Part shown: positions 26,626 through 35,422 of the stretch, piece by piece
Layout: each line of letters starts with the position of its first letter
How positions within the stretch are numbered: the first letter of the stretch is position 1
Assembly (NCBI RefSeq): GCF_037076565.1
Contig: NZ_AP029028.1
Coordinates: 5,022,001 to 5,086,000, forward strand
From: Herbaspirillum sp. DW155
GTDB taxonomy: Bacteria; Pseudomonadota; Gammaproteobacteria; Burkholderiales; Burkholderiaceae_D
Direction of reading: 5' to 3'
DNA: 64,000 nt
Program-made: the position numbers and the translations under genes
The notes under the pieces: generated by a model
Database searches by the model: none
Told to the model about the DNA's origin: nothing
Seen by the model: only the letters and a program-made list of their open reading frames with translations

Positions 26626-28137
26626 GTGACCAATAGTCGAGAAATGCAAGCTCTTGGGAGCTTGGGCCAGTTGGTCGTAAGCGGCGCCAGAAATGCGACC
26701 TCAGTAGGCGCCTATGCAATCGAGCAGGTGCCGGGCTTGAAAACGTTCGCTGCACTTAGAACGATTGATGAGCTGAGTCAGTGGCTCGGCAAAGAACCGG
26801 AATGTGCAAAGGCACGTTATAGGGACGAAACACCGGAGGCGAAACGACTTGCGTTGAACAGTCTGCTCACGGACATCTACATCCCGACCAATCACATTGC
26901 CGAATTCGTGCAGACTCTGGGTGGCGCGATGTTTAGTGCATTGAATCTCAGGGACTTCTCAAATCCCAGATATGCCAGCTTCTTCTATCAGCAGGAGGAG
27001 TTGCTAATGGGGAAAAATCAAATCAAACCAATGCCGGAGGCACCTTTCGCTAGCCAAGTGTTCAGCGTGATTGGAAGCTCCGGTAGTGGAAAGAGCCTGT
27101 TGTGCGACCGCCTTCATCACCTGCTCGGTAGCGCTCAACGACTGCGGTGCTCTCCACCACTTCCTGATTTCCTCGCAATCATTCCGGTGCTTAAGCTGGA
27201 ATGGAAGAACTCGCGCCCTGAATTTCTCCGACACATTCGTTACGTTCTGCGGGCTGAGATTGCGAATGCAAATGCCAGTGATAGGCTCTTGAGAGAGATT
27301 GAGAGCGATATTAATGGCACCAATACCGTGAAGTCATGGTTCATCCAGTTCAACATTGGGGTCATCCTTATCGACGGCTGCAACAACGCATCACTTACTC
27401 CTGGCACGCCGGAAGTCTTGGACACCATTGCGGAGGTCAGCAAGTGGACGGGCATCCCTGTAGTGATATTTGGTACTCCTCTCTTCATGCACCGACTGGC
27501 GAATGGAAGCATGCCAGGTCCCTATCTGACTTCGGGGCCAAAACTGGATTTGGATGATTTCTCGCCTCCATTGAAAGGTGGGGAGCTGGACATTAATGGG
27601 AGCTGGTATAGCACCGTTAGTGAAATTTGGAGAATGAGCGCCATGTCGCAGACCGAGATGCATAAATCTTTCCCTTTGTGGGCATACGAACATAGCCCCG
27701 TGCTTCAACACATGGTCTACGGCGTCTGGGATTTCATGAGGCATTCCATTGCATTCACCCAAAGCGGAGAAACGTTTGAATCCGGCGAAGAATCGGAGAA
27801 GACAGCGCAGAATGCCGAGCCTCATCGAGAACTTCTCCGACATCCCGAGAGTTTGGAAGCATCAAACCTCAAAGCGGAGCGCGTGAAAAAAATGATGGGC
27901 CACACTAGCAAGCTAAGCAAGCGTTTGCGCCAAATCGCCTATCAAGTTGGCACCACGGGCCACGTCCAGAGCGAAGATGACTTCCGAAGGTATCCAGACT
28001 ACATGCCATCCGCAATTGTCTGCAATCCTGCCTATGAGTCTTGGGTAGGGACGGGTCTGACCAGCGGTATTCGACCTTCGCCACGCTCTGTTGGAATCAT
28101 CCGTTCTCCAAAGCCCAAAACATCAGCAATCGGATAG
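26626..28137 (+). CDS. tnsC: TnsC-like AAA+ ATPase of Tn7-like transposon
   Basis: A 503-aa regulator ATPase that links target-selection proteins to the TnsAB transposase. Walker A is GSSGSGKS (residues 150-157). The Walker B-like strand IGVILID (about 244-250) is followed by Gly instead of the usual second acidic residue. A sensor-like strand, IPVVIFGTPLF, follows. The GTG start at 26626 is preferred because GGAGG lies 5 nt upstream. It is the first of five same-strand transposition genes; a long hairpin-rich leader precedes it. The C-terminal 120 residues are polar and lack recognised domains. Family placement rests on the ATPase and context. Confidence 0.82.
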   Translation: MTNSREMQALGSLGQLVVSGARNATSVGAYAIEQVPGLKTFAALRTIDELSQWLGKEPECAKARYRDETPEAKRLALNSLLTDIYIPTNHIAEFVQTLGGAMFSALNLRDFSNPRYASFFYQQEELLMGKNQIKPMPEAPFASQVFSVIGSSGSGKSLLCDRLHHLLGSAQRLRCSPPLPDFLAIIPVLKLEWKNSRPEFLRHIRYVLRAEIANANASDRLLREIESDINGTNTVKSWFIQFNIGVILIDGCNNASLTPGTPEVLDTIAEVSKWTGIPVVIFGTPLFMHRLANGSMPGPYLTSGPKLDLDDFSPPLKGGELDINGSWYSTVSEIWRMSAMSQTEMHKSFPLWAYEHSPVLQHMVYGVWDFMRHSIAFTQSGETFESGEESEKTAQNAEPHRELLRHPESLEASNLKAERVKKMMGHTSKLSKRLRQIAYQVGTTGHVQSEDDFRRYPDYMPSAIVCNPAYESWVGTGLTSGIRPSPRSVGIIRSPKPKTSAIG

Positions 28138-28247
28138 GCAGAGCCTACTCCGTAGCGCTGTGACGCCTAGATGCGCTGGCGTCCTCTTCCATCCTGGAGA
28201 GGAAGGCCGGTGCATTGGGACATACGCAAATTTGTGAGGGGTGCGCG

Positions 28248-30005
28248 ATGACACCAGACGAGGACATTATTTACGCAGCGCCCCTTGTTAAGGGGCAGGT
28301 ACTGCATGACCATGCTTGCCATGTACGAACGATGGCCAAGACCAATTCATTACGCCAGAAGTCCATTCTCATCCTGGAGAAGCTTCCTGGGTTGGATGGC
28401 ATGCCTAGTGGTTTGAACACTTATCACAACAATCTGGGATATTTGTATAAGTCCCTCGACGCGCTCGTATCTGAACATACTGAAGAGAATGCATTTCGCT
28501 GCGGCATATCTTCAGCCAGGTATGACGTTCTGCGAGCCAGGCTTGTTGGCAGGCCTGTGGGGCCGGTGCGTCCTAGCTTCCTCCCTGCTCTCTTTGCGGT
28601 CAGCGAGAGGCTATATCGCCAGTGCCCTGAATGCTGCGATGAGCAGATGGTAACACGCGGATTTGCACACATCGAGCTGCATAACGGCCTACCGTTCGTC
28701 TCTATGTGCCCAATCCATGGCGTCGAATTACGCTCGACTGCAGAACAGGCGCTGCTCTTTGACCAAGTGTGCCGAGACGCAACGAGTGCATATCAACGCC
28801 TGAGAGAATTTGAGTATTCGGTTTTGATGCATCAATGCCTTCAAATCCAAGCTGAGCAATCGCCGTTCAACCGGCGTGCAATAGTTGAAGCCCTGACTTT
28901 GGGCAGATGGATTGGCGGGAATGGCCGGCTCAACCTGGTCGAACTTCTGCATGCGTTCGTAGGTTTCTATAGTGGTTCGTTCAGCGATGTCCGCCTAGAC
29001 ATCCTATGCACCAGTCCTAAATACGTTGAGAACGCACTTCGGTCGCTGCTCCGGGAAGACCGTGCACTACATCCGGTGTGGTGCGTACTGTTCAAATGGT
29101 TTGCCGAAAGCTGCGCATGTAGCCTCCGAGCCACCAGGCCCGAAGCCCGAGCGCCAGAACCTGTGGAGCCATCCGAAGAGCAGATTCGTACTGCTCTGTT
29201 AGAACATAGCTCACTCACATCAGCAGCTACAGCACTTGGCGTAAGCGCCTCTTACCTCAATTGCATGTGCCGACGGTATGGGATTGCACGCGTCTGGCGA
29301 CCCAAGAAACTCGACCAAGCGATTATGCAGTCAATTCATCAGGCATTCAACGAGGGTGCGCATCCGAAGGATGTGATGAGGAGATTCAAAGTATCACAGT
29401 CCACTGCCTATCGAATCCTGGCTAGCAGGGAGGACCGCGTCTTGCCGATTCAGAGGAGAACTCAACAGCGTACGGAAGATGCAAAAGCGGCTTGGCTAGA
29501 TGCGGTTCGTTGCCATCCATCTGCGTCTGAAAAAAGTCTACGTCAGAAGTACACCGCAACTTGGGTGCACCTATATCGCCATGCTCGTTCTTGGCTAAAC
29601 GAGATTGAGACAGCTAGGGCGGCTCGGAGACGACATTCCATCAAGTCCAGAAATGGCCTACTGCTGGCAAGGCTGAGTGCCGCACTAAGCGGTGCTCATG
29701 ATAGATACACCGCTCCCGGAACAAAGCCGGTTTTCAAAAGCGCCTACCGACTGCGAATCGCCATCGGCTTGAGCGAACATGCATTCGAGAGCACTGCAAC
29801 TAGAGACCAAGTGAGAAGCGTAATCGAATCGCCAAGAGAATTCATTGCACGTCGCATTCGCTGGGCCTACAGCTCCGGTCAAATTCCGCCCTACAAGCTA
29901 TCAACTATTGCTCGAGCGCTCTCCCTGAGACCATCGACCATTCAGAAAACATTTGCACGTAAGACACAAAAAGAAAGAGAACCGCAGATTGGAAATGGAA
30001 TTTAA
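28248..30005 (+). CDS. TniQ/TnsD-family target-selection protein 1
   Basis: A 585-aa protein with a TniQ-type zinc motif, CPECC (C126, C129) and CPIH (C154, H157). The C-terminal half has several HTH-like segments: SLTSAATALGVSASYLNCMCRRYG and HPKDVMRRFKVSQSTAYRILAS. TnsD proteins use such regions to read the attTn7 site at the end of glmS, and the element lies beside glmS, so this is the better TnsD candidate of the two. The ATG at 28248 follows GAGGGG; an upstream TTG is possible. It overlaps the next gene by 11 bp. Confidence 0.82.
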   Translation: MTPDEDIIYAAPLVKGQVLHDHACHVRTMAKTNSLRQKSILILEKLPGLDGMPSGLNTYHNNLGYLYKSLDALVSEHTEENAFRCGISSARYDVLRARLVGRPVGPVRPSFLPALFAVSERLYRQCPECCDEQMVTRGFAHIELHNGLPFVSMCPIHGVELRSTAEQALLFDQVCRDATSAYQRLREFEYSVLMHQCLQIQAEQSPFNRRAIVEALTLGRWIGGNGRLNLVELLHAFVGFYSGSFSDVRLDILCTSPKYVENALRSLLREDRALHPVWCVLFKWFAESCACSLRATRPEARAPEPVEPSEEQIRTALLEHSSLTSAATALGVSASYLNCMCRRYGIARVWRPKKLDQAIMQSIHQAFNEGAHPKDVMRRFKVSQSTAYRILASREDRVLPIQRRTQQRTEDAKAAWLDAVRCHPSASEKSLRQKYTATWVHLYRHARSWLNEIETARAARRRHSIKSRNGLLLARLSAALSGAHDRYTAPGTKPVFKSAYRLRIAIGLSEHAFESTATRDQVRSVIESPREFIARRIRWAYSSGQIPPYKLSTIARALSLRPSTIQKTFARKTQKEREPQIGNGI

Positions 30006-31581
30006 ATCTCAAGGCGCCTATTCGATACCTATTCAGGACGAAGAAAACATCATGGCTTGGCTAGCAACAGAGACCTTTTTCCGCAGGAAGACGAACTACT
30101 TAATCAATTCTTCAGGAACCCGTGCGCATTCAAAAAATGCTCCTTGGCTGCATCCGTCGAATATCGAGCGCTTCGTGGCCGACTTCCCGATTGGATTAAA
30201 AGACGCACATTCTGTTGTATTGAACAACACCTGCTTTCGGCTTGCGTCTCTTCTGTCCGCCGATGAAGTTAAGGACTCAATCTATCGTTATGCGTTGGGC
30301 AACAATGACTCAACAATTGCGCTCGGATTTCTTGGCAAAACCAAATTTTACAGGGCCCTTTGTTCGGAATGCCTCTCAAATCCAGGAGGACAATATCACT
30401 ACGCGGTATGGGACAGACTCTTCAATGTTCCTGGCATCAAAGTGTGCCCGACGCATAAGCAGGTTTTGCTAAGGCCTTGCCAGAGTTGTAATGAGCAGCT
30501 TCAGTTCACTCGCCCCACAATGTTCTGTTGTGAACGCGGCATGGAACCGGTCGATGAACTTTCTGAAGTCGAAATTGATTTCCTCGCCAAAGTTGCGGCA
30601 TCTGCTCGGCGAGTCCTCCACGGAGAGCTGGAGAGCCTCTCTGCGGATAGCATCTTTGCCGCTATAGCTACGAAAGTGCGCGAATATCAAGAAAAATCGG
30701 ACGACCCAGACAACATAATAAAGAATCGCCTCGTGGAGAAAATCGGCATTGACGGATTCAATCGACTCGGCATATCAGCGCAAACATTAGCCAAGATTTC
30801 GACATCGAAAGATGATGAGTACCGTGCGAAACACCCTGTCAACGTTTTAACAGTAATACATGCACTGTTTGAAAATATGGACAGCTTCATTGTGGCAGCC
30901 AATTGCGTATCGCTCGTACATAAAAATTCAGTGGAGGCAATTTCTCCGAGAAATTATAGGGGACCTGTACCTCTGGAAGAACCAACCCTCAAAACTATCG
31001 AAGACCTCGTCTCAGTTACTGAGAAATACAAATCTATCGTTGAAGCTGCCCTCGAAGAGCAGCCATCTCTTACACGAGCCAAATTTCGAAAGTCACTGGG
31101 TGGGAGAGAAATCTATACCCATCTCGGAATTCACGCGGCTGATTGGCTCAAGCGTCGCTTCACAAAGCAGAAGTTGAAGGTAAAAGGAATGCTGGAGGGA
31201 GCTTCGTCAGAGTCACCGATGCCTAGAAACTACGCCACCAGCGTCGCAAAATTGGTTGAGCATATACGCCGTCGTCACCAGTTTCTCGTAACGTCTCTTC
31301 CCGAAAAGCGAATAACGAAATTCGCCCTGTTGAAAAATTCTAGCTATCGGGGAAATGCGATTATCCGTAATTCTCCAGAGGTGCAAGCTGCATTGCTTGC
31401 TTACGTAGACGATACAAAGAAGAGAACATATCAGCTGCGAAACATTGGAATTATGTGCAAACGGGTTAATGAGAAATCTCCTGGCCACCCTTACGGAGAC
31501 GAAGAGTGGTATCAAAACTTGTCTAAGCCTAATTTCAATCGCCGACTTTCCCTTCTCAGAAAATGGCTCGCCCAAAATTAA
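29995..31581 (+). CDS. TniQ/TnsD-family target-selection protein 2
   Basis: A 528-aa protein with zinc-binding CSEC (C123, C126) and CPTH (C151, H154), then extra Cys pairs CQSC and CC. The C-terminal half contains SLTRAKFRKSLGGREIYTHLGIHAADWLKRRF, an HTH-like stretch similar in position to that of TnsD. It differs strongly from its neighbour TniQ, so the two are not a recent duplication and may address different targets. The ATG at 29995 overlaps the upstream gene by 11 bp and its own end overlaps tnsA by 19 bp, showing translational coupling. Confidence 0.8.
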   Translation: MEFKSQGAYSIPIQDEENIMAWLATETFFRRKTNYLINSSGTRAHSKNAPWLHPSNIERFVADFPIGLKDAHSVVLNNTCFRLASLLSADEVKDSIYRYALGNNDSTIALGFLGKTKFYRALCSECLSNPGGQYHYAVWDRLFNVPGIKVCPTHKQVLLRPCQSCNEQLQFTRPTMFCCERGMEPVDELSEVEIDFLAKVAASARRVLHGELESLSADSIFAAIATKVREYQEKSDDPDNIIKNRLVEKIGIDGFNRLGISAQTLAKISTSKDDEYRAKHPVNVLTVIHALFENMDSFIVAANCVSLVHKNSVEAISPRNYRGPVPLEEPTLKTIEDLVSVTEKYKSIVEAALEEQPSLTRAKFRKSLGGREIYTHLGIHAADWLKRRFTKQKLKVKGMLEGASSESPMPRNYATSVAKLVEHIRRRHQFLVTSLPEKRITKFALLKNSSYRGNAIIRNSPEVQAALLAYVDDTKKRTYQLRNIGIMCKRVNEKSPGHPYGDEEWYQNLSKPNFNRRLSLLRKWLAQN

Positions 31582-32525
31582 TCAATGGCGATTGCAGTGC
31601 TCTCTCTTTTTCACGAGCGAGGTCGTCAACTTTGCGTACATCCAGGCTTACAACTGAGTCATTGGCCGAGCCTATTTCCGACCAGGAATTTCAGCTGCGT
31701 GGTTATGTTGGAACGGCCATTCTCCAGCCGGTAGAGTTGCCGCTCTACGACCCGCGCGGCGTGCGCAGCGTCACTAATAAGTACGAGCATTGGAAAGACG
31801 CTATAGACGGTCGGGGCGGTGTCGCCGGGTGGATGTTCAGTCGTAAGGCCAACGGCATCATTCCGTTCCACTCTTTTATCGAGCAGCGGATACACACCTT
31901 CTTGGAACTGAATCCCCTTGTAGTAGAAATTCGCGCGCAATACCCAGAATTCGACCAGGAAAAATGGGCTCTAGCCAAGCAAAAGGCCGAGATGATGCGC
32001 AAAACCATCCCGGATTTCCACGGAAAGGTGCCAGCGCAACTCGTCATCACGGTCGATTGCGTAGCGACTTTGGCACTCCCTGGCAAAAAAGAACTGCTTT
32101 ACCACACCATTTCAGGAAAGCCAGCCGCGTTACTTCAGTTGCCCAATGTCATCCTTCGACATGAGAAGGAAAAGGCGTTGCGGGCTCGTTGGAATAGCAC
32201 ATTCGAAATCATGACTGACATGACCTTTTCAGAACAAGAACATCGAAATAATGTTCACATCCTGCGCTGGTTAGGCAGGATTCGCGACGTCCACGAGCAC
32301 TCTCACACAGCGGCTGACTTTGCGGCAAGGCTGAAGAAGACCAAAGCGAAGGGCAGCGTGAGTCAAGTCCTCACTACGATTGGAAATCGTATGGAGCTCA
32401 CCCGAAGTGAATGCTATCGGTACTTCGCAGTCGCGCATTATTGCGGCTACTTGCGCTGGGACCATAAATTTCCTCTGCGCCACAACATGGAATTTCGTCT
32501 GGCAATCCCACCGTATCGCTATTAA
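31563..32525 (+). CDS. tnsA: TnsA-like endonuclease of Tn7-like transposon
   Basis: A 320-aa protein. TnsA cuts the 5' ends of the transposon so that it moves by cut-and-paste. The nuclease domain shows FIEQRIHTFLELNP (E107), QLVITVD (D165) and TISGKPA (K186), fitting the E-D-K restriction-enzyme-like site. A C-terminal wHTH (VSQVLTTIGNRMELTRSECYRYFAVAHYCGYL) matches TnsA architecture. Start at 31563 overlaps the previous gene; the first 40 residues are low-complexity and a later start is possible. It is followed by tnsB after 9 bp. Confidence 0.85.
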   Translation: MARPKLINGDCSALSFSRARSSTLRTSRLTTESLAEPISDQEFQLRGYVGTAILQPVELPLYDPRGVRSVTNKYEHWKDAIDGRGGVAGWMFSRKANGIIPFHSFIEQRIHTFLELNPLVVEIRAQYPEFDQEKWALAKQKAEMMRKTIPDFHGKVPAQLVITVDCVATLALPGKKELLYHTISGKPAALLQLPNVILRHEKEKALRARWNSTFEIMTDMTFSEQEHRNNVHILRWLGRIRDVHEHSHTAADFAARLKKTKAKGSVSQVLTTIGNRMELTRSECYRYFAVAHYCGYLRWDHKFPLRHNMEFRLAIPPYRY

Positions 32526-32534
32526 TCGCCACTA

Positions 32535-34859
32535 ATGACGACTATGAGTAACACAGTTACCGTTCCCCAAAAGCCTAAATACAAGGACATCGAGCTTGTA
32601 GGTGGTGGCCTATCACGCACATACCGAATTATCCACAAGGATACGCGCCGCTATTTTTTGATGAAGGTCGCGGTCAAAGCAGATGACGGCCCTCTGGAGC
32701 TACTTCGCCCACCCAAAATTGTCCACGAAGGGATGGTTACGTGGACGATTCGTAAATTTCGTACTCTTGAGAAGAGCGGAGCACTGCGTGAACTTGGGAT
32801 AAATATCCTTCCAGCTGAAATCGGTGAGAGCAGCTACAGCCTTACGGAGTTTCCCAATCAAGAGAAACGAGACAATGCTATCGAGTATATCTGGCGCACT
32901 GCCTGGCCGCGCTTGCTTACTGACAAGAAGCTATATGAAAGCACCGTTAGCGATGTCGCGGCGGCGCAGCGCACCGAAAAGAAGACCGTAAAAGCTTGGA
33001 TAGCGGCGCAAGCATTCTATCAGCACCGCAACGCCCAAATACCGCACTTTTGGTTGCAAGGCGGCCCTGGAATTGGTCGTAGGCTTCAACGGGATAAAAA
33101 ACCGAAATCCAAGGCGCTGGGAGGACCTCGCCACGCGCAGCGACTCAACCCAGAGACTGACAACAAGTCGAGACAGGCACCTCAATGGTTCGTCGATAAG
33201 TGGCTCGATTACGCAGAGGCGCAAGGAAGAACAGACGACTCGCTCAAGGTCATCTATAACCGATTCTGCAGTGAAGCGTATTGGAAAAGCAAAGAGGCTG
33301 GAGACGACGGAACCGGTTTGAAATTCGTCAGCGAAAAGAACAAGCTGCCTGAGCAAAAATATATGGCCTCGCTTGCTTATGAACGCTGGCGAGCTGTTGC
33401 TATTGATAAGGAACGGGCGCGACGACTTGACCCGAATTATCCGCGTCAGCTCAGTGGTGGCAGCACCCAGGACTTTGTGGAGGCTGGGGACTTTCTTTAC
33501 GAGATGGACGGCACGCTTGCAGATAACTTTGTTCGCTTCGCCAACAAAGCCTTATTTGTACGTGGTCAGGACCGCCCCACCATCCTCCTTTGCGTAGACC
33601 GCTTTAGCACCGCTATCGTTGGCTGGTACGTCACATGGCGTCCTGAAGACGCAAACAGTTACCTTGCTTTGGCATTTTCTGCGTTCACCCCTAAAGACTT
33701 TGAACTCGAAAAATGGGAGCTACCTCCTGACCTACCTGGAATGGTCTTCGGTTGCGCTAGTAGTGTCCTTATCGACCGCGGCAATGGCCGTTCACAAGTA
33801 GTCGTTGAATCAATCGTCAAAAAATTGGGAATTCCTCTTCTTATCGCTAATCCCGGTGACCCTGAGGCAAAGCCTCATGTGGAGCGAACGATTGGCTTAA
33901 TGAAACGCGCAATGGAGCATATGCCGGGTGCCATCAAGCCGATTGGCGATGACTACTTAGATAAGAAGCAGTACGAAGCAGCCCGAGCAAGCGGCGGAGT
34001 CGATTTCACCGTATTCATGCAGGAGCTGATAAAGGCTATCAGCATCAAGAACACCACTCCCGACGCCAAGCTCTACAGAACCGTAGAAATGCGCGACGAG
34101 ATGATGAAACTTGGCCTCCCCCCCACCCCGGCCGGTGCTTTCGAGTATTCCAAGTCACTGCTTACCGGCGACGAGGATTGGAATCTATCCGAATTCGAAC
34201 TGTTCACCCAGTTCTGCACAACGAAGTCCAGGAGTGTGAAAGAGGGCCAGGTGAATTGGGGGACCGGTAGGTACTTCAGCTCCCCAGCCCTTAGAAGCTA
34301 CGTCAACCTGCTCAAGCGTGAGAACAGCAATATGGAAATCAAAATTACTGTCCACCGAACTCCAATTTGCCCTCTAACTCTTTGGTGGATTGGACCAGAA
34401 GGGCAACTCTTGGAGCTTGATGCCACTCCGACGACGGCGCGTCGCTTCGGGAACTCAACGGTGGAGTGGCACGACATTATCAACATGAGCGATACCGCAT
34501 CAGTCCAGCAAGTTGAGCGTGACGTTGCCGCTGGGGTAGGTAAGAAATCGCACACTGCGCTTTTGTCTCGTGTACGGGCAGGAAAAATCGATTCTATTGT
34601 TCGCAATTCCAACGTTGCCGTGGCCGCAGGCGCTGTGGACGCTCGAACAGCGAAGTCAATCGCAACTACGGTGCGCCAGCAAGAGGATGAAGTAGCGCTG
34701 AGAAATCATTTCAACACTCAGGTTCCTAATTTTCCCGCTCGAGCTCCTGTTACTGCCACCGCGCCTTCACAACCGACTGATAACTCAAGGGGTGAGGACG
34801 ACGATGATGATGATTTCCTCGCTCCTGTAGTTTATCGCCGCAAGTTGGGAAGCGAATAA
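32535..34859 (+). CDS. tnsB: TnsB-like DDE transposase (Mu/rve type)
   Basis: A 774-aa transposase that binds the element ends and joins the 3' ends to target DNA. The integrase core has D325 in LYEMDGTL, D414 in VLIDRGNGR and E450 in KPHVERTIG, with exactly 35 residues between the last two. An N-terminal HTH region (ESTVSDVAAAQRTEKKTVKAWIAAQAFY) and a C-terminal beta-barrel region are present. The acidic C-terminus (EDDDDDDF) precedes the end and could contact TnsC. All catalytic residues are intact, so the element may be mobile. Confidence 0.92.
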   Translation: MTTMSNTVTVPQKPKYKDIELVGGGLSRTYRIIHKDTRRYFLMKVAVKADDGPLELLRPPKIVHEGMVTWTIRKFRTLEKSGALRELGINILPAEIGESSYSLTEFPNQEKRDNAIEYIWRTAWPRLLTDKKLYESTVSDVAAAQRTEKKTVKAWIAAQAFYQHRNAQIPHFWLQGGPGIGRRLQRDKKPKSKALGGPRHAQRLNPETDNKSRQAPQWFVDKWLDYAEAQGRTDDSLKVIYNRFCSEAYWKSKEAGDDGTGLKFVSEKNKLPEQKYMASLAYERWRAVAIDKERARRLDPNYPRQLSGGSTQDFVEAGDFLYEMDGTLADNFVRFANKALFVRGQDRPTILLCVDRFSTAIVGWYVTWRPEDANSYLALAFSAFTPKDFELEKWELPPDLPGMVFGCASSVLIDRGNGRSQVVVESIVKKLGIPLLIANPGDPEAKPHVERTIGLMKRAMEHMPGAIKPIGDDYLDKKQYEAARASGGVDFTVFMQELIKAISIKNTTPDAKLYRTVEMRDEMMKLGLPPTPAGAFEYSKSLLTGDEDWNLSEFELFTQFCTTKSRSVKEGQVNWGTGRYFSSPALRSYVNLLKRENSNMEIKITVHRTPICPLTLWWIGPEGQLLELDATPTTARRFGNSTVEWHDIINMSDTASVQQVERDVAAGVGKKSHTALLSRVRAGKIDSIVRNSNVAVAAGAVDARTAKSIATTVRQQEDEVALRNHFNTQVPNFPARAPVTATAPSQPTDNSRGEDDDDDDFLAPVVYRRKLGSE

Positions 34860-34893
34860 TGATGATGACCATGTACACCTTACCTAGGACTGT

Positions 34894-35277
34894 GTGGTGA
34901 CACGACATTCGCAAGCATCTTCATCCACAACCGCGGCACTACAGATGGCCGAGGTTGGGGAGATGCTTGCCCGGATAAGGCATGCCCACCAGTTGCGCCA
35001 GGATGATGCCGCGCGCCTTGCCGGCCTATCGAGAAACACCATCTATCGAATTGAGAATGGCGATGCCGGCGTCTCCTTTGGGCACATCATCTGCTACCTT
35101 GAAGCTCTGTCGCCAGGAGCGACATTCAGTGAGTTGTTTGATAAGCGCTCTCGAATTCGTATTGGCTTGCATATTCACGAGACAAGAACTCAAAAACGCG
35201 TGACAGTGAATGCAAGCAAACGAAAGAGTTCGGATATAACGTCAATGGATGCCAACGGAAACCAGGAGGCAAGCTGA
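34894..35277 (+). CDS. XRE-family HTH regulator after tnsB
   Basis: A 127-aa protein with an XRE HTH at residues 22-75: MLARIRHAHQLRQDDAARLAGLSRNTIYRIENGDAGVSFGHIICYLEAL. The start is GTG at 34894 (a second GTG follows at once). It is downstream of tnsB by 34 bp on the same strand and is probably the last gene of the transposition operon. It could autoregulate it. About 145 bp of unassigned DNA separates it from the convergent helicase gene. Confidence 0.82.
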   Translation: MVTRHSQASSSTTAALQMAEVGEMLARIRHAHQLRQDDAARLAGLSRNTIYRIENGDAGVSFGHIICYLEALSPGATFSELFDKRSRIRIGLHIHETRTQKRVTVNASKRKSSDITSMDANGNQEAS

Positions 35278-35422
35278 TGGCTTAGGGTCGGGCGCGGTTG
35301 GGGCGAAAAGTGCACTAATGCTTGCTAACTACAAGCAAAACAAAGATAGAAGGAAATCCTCCGGCCAATGGTCGAAGTAGACCACAAAAAATGGCCTTAA
35401 TTACGGACGCACTCAGGCAACA

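Noticed and set aside
26340..26636. A 98-codon ORF over the hairpin block upstream of tnsC
   Set aside because: It has no ribosome-binding site, no recognisable protein motif and runs into the tnsC start. The inverted-repeat structure explains the region better.
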